From assembly GCA_047967505.1 (NCBI GenBank), contig CM106540.1: DNA of 64,000 nucleotides, one strand, 5' to 3'. Shown here one piece after another: positions 56,458-64,000 of the stretch. A program made the position numbers and the translations under genes. Source of the stretch: Dipteris shenzhenensis. Lineage: Eukaryota; Polypodiophyta; Polypodiopsida; Gleicheniales. Position 1 is the stretch's first letter, and the number at the start of each line of letters is the position of its first letter. The notes under the pieces are model-generated. The model was not told the DNA's origin. It saw only the letters and a list, made by a program, of their open reading frames with translations, and made no database searches.

Positions 56458-57821
56458 TTCTCCCACCTAATCATCCTAGATATATTGCCCCTTGGAATGA
56501 AGTCCTCCCACAATCACTCACCGTGGGAGATTGGATGAGAATTTGGGATGGTTCCACGACTCTTCCACTACTTGGCATGAGCTAGTAAGGGTTTGTAACT
56601 ATTGTGTGCTATATTGGCTAGAAATAAAGATTGCTCGCTAACACCAACTTTTGTTTAGATACTCCATCTTTTATCATTTACCATATCGGTCCCACCTCAA
56701 GATCAATCACCTGCTTGATACCATGCATATCTTTAAGAATGTGGCATCTACCATTTGGGAGCATTTGAACGGGACACGAGATTCCGCAAGCATAAGGGAG
56801 GATCTACGTACCATAGGGAGGATGCGTGAAGCTTGGCCATAAGAGAGACCAAATGGGCATGTTTTTTTACCTCGTGCACCATGGATGTTATCAAAGCTAG
56901 AGATGGCAACAGTCAAGCGTGCTATTACTACACTTCGTACTCCCACTGGATGCATGAGGTGTTTGAAGGGAGCCTTTACAAAGAGCAAGAAAAGAGGTGT
57001 AGATAAATTATATGGCTTGAAATCTCATGATTGGCACAAGATGCTCCAAGTAAGTATTTTATGTGCATAATATCTTTTTCCTTTTAAATTTGTGAGTGAA
57101 TAATTATAAGCAACTAATCAACCACCTCCCCGTGGGTTCAGTTCATACTACCTACTAGCATTTCACGAAGTGCATCGAAGGACTTTATTGTATTTACAAG
57201 ATGGGCGAGCTTGTGAGGTACTTTACATGATACAAAATATGATGCGTATCAATGCTCCATGCAAGTTTGAATGCATATTGCTAATATGCTGTACTTTTTT
57301 ATTTCTAGGTATGCGAGCTCAAAGGAAATAGATCCCACCATGCTTGAGAATGCTCGAGTTATGTCAGTGGAGGTGTTTTGTTTAGTGGAGGAGACATTTC
57401 CACGTTCTATTCTCACAAGCCAACTACATCTTATAGTGCATTTGGTGGATGAGATTGCTATATGCAGTACTATACATGCACGATGGTTGTTCTTCCTCAA
57501 GCGCTTCATGAAGACCTTGAAGGGCTTCGTGAGACAAAATGCAAGACCCGAAGGTAGCATGGCCGAGGGTTGGTTGGTACAAGAGTCACTTGTATATATT
57601 TCTGAGTTTCTTGTTGATGTGGATAGCTCTCTCCCATGACTATGGAGAGATGATGAAGACCTAAGGATGACCTCTATTGTGCCTCAAGGGAAAGGATGCA
57701 ACAAAGTAATAGACACGGAGTTGCATAATAGTATCAACCTCTATTGCATGCTTAATAGTGATGTGATGAAAAGATGGGTGACAAGATACGAGGATGCAAA
57801 GGCAAGAAGACAAGAACAAAG

Positions 57822-58174
57822 TGTGAAGATAGTGGGAGAGAGGGAAGGAGTCTCACTTGAGGCTTTCTCACAAGCACAACGGGGGAATACACACAAAGGT
57901 GGAGGCTAAAAACAGTTTTCCTCTTCTTAGTTGTTAAAGCCAAAAGAACTCAAGTACAAAGAAAATAGAAGAACCCTATATGTGGGTCTCAAACCAAACT
58001 CAACTAACTAAGGTGGCATACTAACTGAGCCACAAACTAGAGTAGATAAGGATAGCTGTCATCCAGCTATTATTCATGGGTGGTGTACCAACTGCATCTC
58101 TAGCTAACAAGTCAGTGACATAAATACACAACGGTCACCCTGGCATATCGCGAGTGGAGCTCGATATCTCAACA
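57822..58174 (-). repeat. 3' LTR of copia E3
   Basis: TGTGAAGATAGTGGGAG to GATATCTCAACA on the + strand, next to the polypurine tract complement CTCCCCCTCGAGCTC. Confidence 0.94.
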
Positions 58175-60570
58175 CTCCCCCTCGAGCTCAATCCCAATTC
58201 TTGCACACCAAGCAGGTCTCTAAACTTGCACAGCTTCTCTGCGCCCAATGCTTTCATGAATATGTCAGCTACCTGATCCTCTGTGCTGACATAAACTAGA
58301 TCAATAAGACCTAGTAACACTTTCTCTCGCACATAGTGATAATGCACCTCAATGTGCTTTGTTCTAGCATGAAAGACTGGGTCCTTTGCCAAGTGTATAC
58401 TGCTTATTTTGTCACAATAAATGACAACTGGCCCATCTGTAGACTGATGCATATCATAAAGTAGCTTATGCAACCAAGCTACCTCACATGCAGCCATTGC
58501 TGCACCCCTGTACTCAGCCTCTGTGCTCGACAAGGCAACTGTAGGCTGTTTCTTGCTGCTCCAAGTGACTGCAGCACTCCCAAAAGAGAACACATATCCA
58601 CTGGTAGATCATCTATCAGAAATACTACCAGCCCAATCAGCATCAGTGGATCCATGCAATTGTATCTGAACCCTAGCCTCATAAAATAGTCCATACTGCA
58701 ATGTGGACTTCATACTCCATACTGAACCCCATAGCTCAAATCTGGCCTGGTAATAGTTATGTAAATCAAACTTCCTACTATGCGTCTGTACATAGTAGGG
58801 TCTTCCAGAAGCTCACCTGCATCTGCGCTCAGCTTCACATTCTGCTCCAAAGGAACTGAAATAGGCTTACACCCTGTCATCCCATATTTGGATAGCATGT
58901 CCAATCCATACTGCCTCTGCAAGAGGTGTATCCCACTTGGTGATCTAATCACCTCAATGCCCAAGAAATAACGTAGCTCTCCCAAATCCTTCATCTCAAA
59001 CTTTTGCCTCAATAGCATTTTCACATAAAGGAAATCTTCATCACTATCACCTATGATGATCAAATCATCAACATAAATGACAAGCAGCATAATCCCTTCC
59101 TCTGTTTTTCTCACATAGAGTGAGAAATCTGCCTTGGAAATCTGAAAGCCAATAGTGACAAGATACTATCCTATCTTGTCAGACCATGCTCTAGGTGCTT
59201 GCTTCAAGCCATACAAGGCTTTCTTTAACCTGCAAACAAACTCAGGATGAATAGCATGAACATAACCTGCTGGCTGCTCCATAAAGACCTCTTCTTGCAA
59301 ATCACCATGCAAGAAGGCATTCTTTACATCCATCTGATGTAAAGACCATCCCTTTGATGCGGCCATAGCAATGGCTGCTCTTACGGTTGCCATCCTTGCA
59401 ACCGGGCTGAAAGTTTCTTCATAATCAATGCCATATGTCTGTGCATACCCCTTGACAACTAATCTTGCCTTGTATCTATTCACAGAACCATCTGCATTGT
59501 GCTTGATCTTATAAACCCACTTACAGCCAATTGCATTCTTGTCTTTAGGCAAAGGCACCAATTCCCATGTAGCATTTGCATCCAAGGCATCCATTTTTTC
59601 ATCCATGGCTTTCTCCCATTTTTCATTTCCCATGGCTTGCTCAAAAGAAGTGGGTCTGGGTTCCTGTATCACTTTGACCATATAGGCATAGTGAATGGCT
59701 GTAAATCCATCATATTTCAGCCTATCCACAGAATACCTAACCCTGGTAGACCTGTGCAAAATAGGCTCACTTCCAGGTGCTCTCAAAACATCCCTGGTCT
59801 TCCTTACTCTAGGTGTAACAACAGAAGGAATACCCAACTCATCATGAATGCTCTGTTCTGAGCCACTGGATTCACCATCCACACAAGAGTGACCTACATT
59901 CACATCAAACATGGGCTGATCTACCTTCTCTTTTCCTTTTCGTGATACCTGCATACCACTCTGGATTGCTTTGAGGAGATTCTCCTGATCTCAATCTGCC
60001 TGTCCATGGTGAAGTATGTGAACCACTGCTAGACGACACTATAGGTCCACTGATATTTTGTGATTGCTGCTGTGAATTCTGTGCAACATTACCATTTTGT
60101 GCATCTACATCAATCATCACATTTATTGGTTTATACCAGCTGCTCATCTCATTAAAAACAACATCTCTGCTCACTGTAAACTTACAAGTAGAAGGGTTAT
60201 AGCATCTATACCCTTTCTGCTGTAGAGAATAACCAATAAAGATGCACTTCTCAGCTTTTGGATCCAACTTGGACCTCAACTCATCTGGCACATGGACATA
60301 GGCAATGCAACCAAAAATTTTCAAATGAGAAATATCTGGTTTCCTACCAGTATACATCTCCTCCGGCGTCATGCCATGTATTGTTGCAGTGGGAGTCCTG
60401 TTCATTATATAAACTGCTGTAGCAACTGCTTCAGCCCAATAATAATCTGGTAGATCTTTTTCATTTAGCATAGCCCGAGATACCTCTCCAATATGCTTGT
60501 TTTTCCTTTCTGCAATTCCATTTTGCTGTGGGGTATGACTGCATGAATATTGCTGCTTTATACCATGCTC
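58135..60570 (-). pseudogene. copia E3 pol: integrase C-terminal part, reverse transcriptase, RNase H
   Basis: Reading leftward: LNEKDLPDYYWAEAVATAVYI, the IFIGYSLQQKGYRCYNPST end of integrase, an acidic linker, then RT with [56 protein letters not shown] and RNase H with [24 protein letters not shown] at 59166-59168 falls in RT at the same codon as in E1. Near 58705-58735 about 80 bp are missing against E1/E2, fusing RT to RNase H out of register. The reading frame ends at 58135 within the LTR. Confidence 0.9.
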
Positions 60571-61422
60571 CTACAAGAACCTTGCAAACTCATTTGAGAG
60601 GTACTCTCCCCCTCCATCTGACCTTATGCATTTTATTTGCAGGCCTGTTTCTTTTTCAACCATAGCTTTGAAAGCTTTGAAGTGCCCAAACACTTTACTT
60701 TTCTTTTTCATAAAATACACCCAAAGTTTTCTGTTGAAGTCATCAATAAATGTGACAAAATAGTGACAGCCACCAATAGATGCAGCTTTAATAGTCCACA
60801 CATCAGAGTGGATTAATTCCAATGGCTTTTTACTCTCTTGAACATGCCTAGGAAAAGGTTTCCTTGCCTGTTTCCCAAATTGACAGGCTTCACAGACCTT
60901 GTGCATTTCTGCAACCTTGAATTTAGGCAATCCTGCAACAATATTTTGGGCCTGCATTGATTTAAGTCGTTGTATATTAACATGACCAATGCGTTTGTGC
61001 CAGATATCAATATCTGCAACTACACCAATCCCATGTGCAAACATTGCTACACTCAATTCAGGCATGTCTGCATCCAACGTAAACATCCTGCGCTTCTTCT
61101 TTCCTTTTGCTATCAAGAGACCATTATTTTTCATATCCTCAACAAAGCATCCATGAGGATTAAATCTGACCTGCAAGCCTTGCTCAACCATCTGACCAAT
61201 AGAAACCAGGTTCTTGGTGATGTTCGGGACATGAAATACATCAAACAAGTATTTATTTTTCCCATCCTGCATAGACAAAGGAATTTTGCCAATCTGCACA
61301 ATAGGATGTGCAATATCATCACCAGTCTCCACAAATCCTTGTTTTTCCATTTTCCTTGCATCCTGCATCCATTCAGCATGACCTGTCATTTGGTTTGATG
61401 CACCTGAGTCAACATACCACAA
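60571..61422 (-). pseudogene. copia E3 protease, GAG-pre-integrase and integrase core
   Basis: Starts with protease WYVDSGASNQMTGHAEWM, then DIWHKRIGHVNIQRL and HKVCEACQFGKQ (zinc finger of integrase), LIHSDVWTIKAAS, FVTFIDDFNRKLW and IRSDGGGEYLSNEFARF. The frame is open for 283 codons until TAG at 60571-60573 (Gln in E4). The third catalytic residue (Glu in QQNGIAERKN) lies just beyond the stop. It is the best preserved copia segment in the window. Confidence 0.9.
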
Positions 61423-62432
61423 TCATTGCTTTCTTCTACACTTGTCACAGAATTTGTCATATGTTGCACCATAAACAAATGCTCATTTCTGTCATCACCC
61501 TGTCTACTAGAGGATGCATAATTGCCTTGCTGCAATTTTCCATTCATAATGTCATTCTGCTTTTTGTAGCAGTCTTTAGCCATATGCCCCATTTTACCAC
61601 AGTAGTAGCATTCAACATTGTTGTTTGCATTTTGGCCTCTCTGCCATCCACCATGACCTCTTTGGCTCCCCCTGCCTCTAGAGTTACCACGTCCTCCTGC
61701 ATAGGACTGGTTTTCTTGCATTTGCTGCATATTTTGATTTCTACCACGGCCTGCAGATCGGCCTCCTCTACCTCTGCCTCTACCTCTGCCAGCATTTGAG
61801 TAGAAGACAGTTTCTTTTGAAGTTCCTGCTGAAGAAGATGCACCACCATTTCTCTGCTCTTCAGAAATTAGAAGAGCAATCAACTCCTCAAAATCAGGAA
61901 ATTTTTCACGGACAGCAATGGATGTTCGGAACTATGCATAATCCTTTCCTAGACCATTCAAGGTCACAGAAACTAAATCGTCATCATCCACTGGCGACCC
62001 AATGGAAGCAAGTGCATCCGCAATTTTCTTCACCTTCATGTGGTAGTCATTGATGCTCATATTTTCTCTCTACACATTGTGCAACTCCTGCTTGAGCTGC
62101 ATTTTCCTGGCTTGCGTATCTGTGCTGTACATTTTTGCCAAAGTATCCCATGCCTCCTTTGGTGTACTTGCATCTTGAATATGCACAATCATGGAGTCCA
62201 AAATACTGATAGACAGCCAATACATAACTTTCCTGGCTCTCTCATGCCATCCTTTAAATGCCTGCATTTCCTGTAGATTGGGAACATTAGGAAGAACTGG
62301 TTCTTCATTTCCTGTAATGAACTCCCAGTAGCCTTTTCCCATAAGGAAATTCGTCATTCTAAACTTCCATTCTTGGAAATTGTTCTTGTCAAGCTTTTCA
62401 GTGACAATCTGTGAAAGAGAATCAGATGCCAT
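61386..62432 (-). pseudogene. copia E3 Gag
   Basis: ATG at 62432 (MASDSLSQIVTEKLDKNNF). UBN2-type Gag core with EWKFRMTNFLMGKGYW, WHERARKVMYWLSIS and TPKEAWDTLAKMYS; Arg/Gly-rich tract (GRGRGRGGRSAGRG); CYYCGKMGHMAKDC knuckle near 61570-61610. Stops: TAG at 62070-62072 (shared with E4) and 61932-61934. Downstream the frame passes into protease. It would form the virus-like particle and bind element RNA. Confidence 0.9.
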
Positions 62433-62976
62433 TACAGAACACCGCAAAATATTCTGTCACTGCAAAAAACACAGCTTTTGCCTCACACGGGCAGATCTGC
62501 AAAACTAATGAAAGTGGTATTTCACCACACAGTCACTTCCTAGTGACGATTTTGCATCAACAGGCAACAAGCATGAATCTGCAACTCCCAATATCTCTGC
62601 ACACAGGCATATGATGCAATTTCTGCGGTAACTTTTCATCGACGTGCAGAACAGTGGTCACACAGCAAAAACAGGTCCTTTTTCTGAGTGCCTGTGGAGA
62701 ACTTCCACCTCCAAAACGGGCCCCGAAATGACCTCGAATCAAAAAAATAAAGTCACCAAGGGCTTTGCCCTTGCCCGCAGCATATAATGCCCTCTCGCCA
62801 CACCGCGAAGGGCATCTCAATCTGAGACAGTGCACTCTTGCACTTCCGGCTGTGCTACCTGTAGAGATTTGCTCCCAAACTCGAAAAAAGGAAAGCAACA
62901 CTGGTCCTCTTACAAGGACACTGTGAACTTGGTTTGCTTTCTTGAGCTCCTTACCACGAACAAGGCTCTGATACCA
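62433..62976 (-). other. copia E3 leader and primer-binding site
   Basis: Non-coding leader of about 540 bp between the 5' LTR and Gag. The first 12 bases on the minus strand (62976-62965, TGGTATCAGAGC) complement initiator Met tRNA. Similar leaders are kept in E4 (46315-46780) and, partly, in E2 (40937-41120). Confidence 0.85.
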
Positions 62977-63326
62977 TGTGAAGATAGTGGGAGAGAGGGA
63001 AGGAGTCTCACTTGAGGCTTTCTCACAAGCACAATGGGGGAATACACACAATGGTGGAGGCTGAAAACAGTTTTCCTCTTCTTAGTTGTTAAAGCCAAAA
63101 GAACTCAAGTACAAAGAAAATAGAAGAACCCTATATGTGGGTCTCAAACCAAACTGAACTAACTAAGGTGGCATACTAACTGAGCCACAAACTAGAGTAG
63201 ATAAGGATAGCTGTCATCCAGCTATTCGTGGGTGGTGTACCAACCGCATCTCCAGCTAACAAGTCAATGACATAAATACACAACGGTCACCCTGGCATAT
63301 CGCGAGTGGAGCTCGATATCTCAACA
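62977..63326 (-). repeat. 5' LTR of copia E3
   Basis: 350 bp, bounded on the left by the primer-binding site and on the right by the GAAAG target duplication. Confidence 0.94.
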
Positions 63327-63966
63327 GAAAGGGCCCTCTTTCGTACACACCACGGATCTCGTGTGCCATACCCTCAATATCTAAGAGCACTTCCAAAGGA
63401 TATTCATGTGGATTGGCTACTTGATGAAATGGAGAAAGCAGAGAAAGATGAGGGGATGCATATCACAATGGAAGAATGGGAGTATGCTAGGGGATGCATG
63501 AGCAAGGTCGGTATATAGAATGTTATGCATAAGTTAGAAGCTTTCAATAATTTAGATTGCTTATTTAATTGATTTTTTCTTGGTGTAGTGCACTATGTTC
63601 AATGCTATATGGTGTCAGGGCAAGCATTTTCGAACACAACGGATTGATGATAAGAGAAACACACAAGATTGCGGCATCATTGCTAGCTTTGAGGGAGCCA
63701 ATGGAGCAATGGATGATTATTGTGGCATAATCCAAGATATTATTAAGCTTGACTTTCGACGCTTCTTTGTGTATGTTTTAGATGTAAAGTGGTTTAAGGA
63801 TGTGGTGGAAAGAGGCCCTAATGCAACAATCAAATGCCATGTAAGTGGCTTTGTAACTATTGACTCCACAAAGTTTTGGCAAAGTAGGAAGGACACACTA
63901 GTACTACCGCAACAATGTGAACAGGTACTGTGCACACATATAAAAATACTCGCTTTAAATATTTGA
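63327..63966 (+). pseudogene. TNP2 copy C2, C-terminal DUF4216-like part
   Basis: Continuation after E3: RALFRTHHGSRVPYPQYLRA, HVDWLLDEMEKAEKDEGMHI and ARGCMSKV, an intron, then an exon from about 63591 with MFNAIWCQGKHFRTQRIDD, CGIIQDIIKLDFRRFFVYV, KWFKDVVERGPNATIKCHV and WQSRKDTLVLPQQCEQ followed by a GTACTG donor (63925). It matches 34675-35270 of element A closely. The acidic final exon is beyond the window. Confidence 0.85.
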
Positions 63967-64000
63967 TGCAAGAAAAATAACATGATTGTATTTGTGTTTG

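Larger units (their letters stand above)
54121..57821 (+). pseudogene. TNP2 transposase, copy C2, main part
   Basis: Exon 1 is 54121-54306 and exon 2 54391-54746. The exon 3 acceptor CAG is changed to CAA at 54837-54839. Exon 3 has TAA at 54873-54875 and TGA near 55069. It is the most complete TNP2 here: HACVNDCILFRGLHKDARE, CPTCGEARYR, RRSTDGKWRTPVDSP, LRLGLGMDSVNHL, a PPSMAIKKGHVMLSLL-like block (near 55340-55390), MWMMHDFPGYGECS, then the 55657-56457 insertion, FLPPNHPRYIAPWNEVLP, HLKINHLLDTMHIFKNV, KSHDWHKMLQ and DUF4218 (57309-57639, HLIVHLVDEIAI). Near 57821 it is split by copia E3; the rest resumes at 63327. Confidence 0.87.
57822..63326 (-). mobile_element. full-length copia element E3 inserted in CACTA C
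   Basis: LTRs at 57822-58174 (353 bp) and 62977-63326 (350 bp), reading leftward. By eye they differ at about eight bases and a 3-bp indel. Target duplication is CAAAG (57817-57821) against GAAAG (63327-63331); the unfilled site in element A reads GAAAG (34671-34675), so the left copy has mutated. The primer site is at 62965-62976 and the polypurine tract at 58175-58189. All domains from Gag to RNase H are present but carry stops and an ~80-bp deletion. 5.5 kb, normal for copia. Confidence 0.95.
51366..64000 (+). mobile_element. CACTA transposon C, rearranged, running off the window
   Basis: The left terminal repeat CACAACAAGACAAAG at 51366-51380 matches element A at 14 of 15 positions, and the subterminal array and following sequence parallel 27661-28300. 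Near 52058 about 2 kb is missing compared with element A, removing most of the minus-strand gene. At 53459-53463 a first partial TNP2 (C1) is joined to sequence equivalent to position ~29970 of element A, starting a second partial copy (C2). C2 holds an inverted-repeat element and copia E3. The right end is outside the window. Confidence 0.85.

Overview
The window looks like repeat-dominated intergenic DNA of a land plant with a large genome. The evidence is plant-type Ty1/copia and Ty3/gypsy retroelements with initiator-Met-tRNA primer sites, CACTA (En/Spm) transposons with intron-containing TNP2 and DUF4218/DUF4216 genes, a long satellite array, and pyrimidine-rich microsatellites. I found no intact host gene, no functional tRNA or rRNA gene, and nothing bacterial. 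The species cannot be named from this sequence.

Layout. 1-3.2 kb: decayed Ty3/gypsy pol. 3.6-3.9 kb: minisatellite. 5.7-6.8 kb: two copies of a foldback element with two internal hairpins. 7.2-9.0 kb: 5'-truncated copia on the minus strand (E1). 9.1-12.5 kb: CT-rich tract with repeated GC-rich cores. 13.5-18.45 kb: satellite with ~182-bp monomers in a three-monomer (~545 bp) higher-order repeat. 18.5-23.3 kb: broken plus-strand DNA-transposon-like gene (DUF8039-like, HTH-like, DUF7869-like DDE candidate, BAH-like) followed by a SWIM-finger fragment. 24.5-27.0 kb: GA/CT microsatellites and a G-box-containing foldback.

27.26-37.86 kb is a three-level nest. A small gag-only LTR element (B', TSD ATATT) carries a CACTA element (27646-36194, TSD TAT). 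That CACTA carries a second, younger copy of the same LTR family (B, 32319-34545, TSD AAGGA) in the opposite orientation. 40.6-44.4 kb: copia E2, with both LTRs but lacking gag and protease. 44.4-46.0 kb: fragments of other retroelements. 45.96-49.2 kb: copia E4, 3'-truncated. 51.4-64.0 kb: a second CACTA (C), rearranged into two partial copies. Its TNP2 gene is interrupted by a ~800-bp inverted-repeat element and by full-length copia E3 (57822-63326), and it runs off the window.

The window dates itself. The CACTA copies, B and B' supply the empty target sites for one another's insertions, so three insertions can be read precisely. Most nonsense codons in the copia copies are CAG-to-TAG, as expected from decay of CHG-methylated DNA. 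All transposase and polyprotein genes seen are broken. The DUF7869-like transposon and the foldback elements with internal hairpins are the parts most likely to be poorly described.
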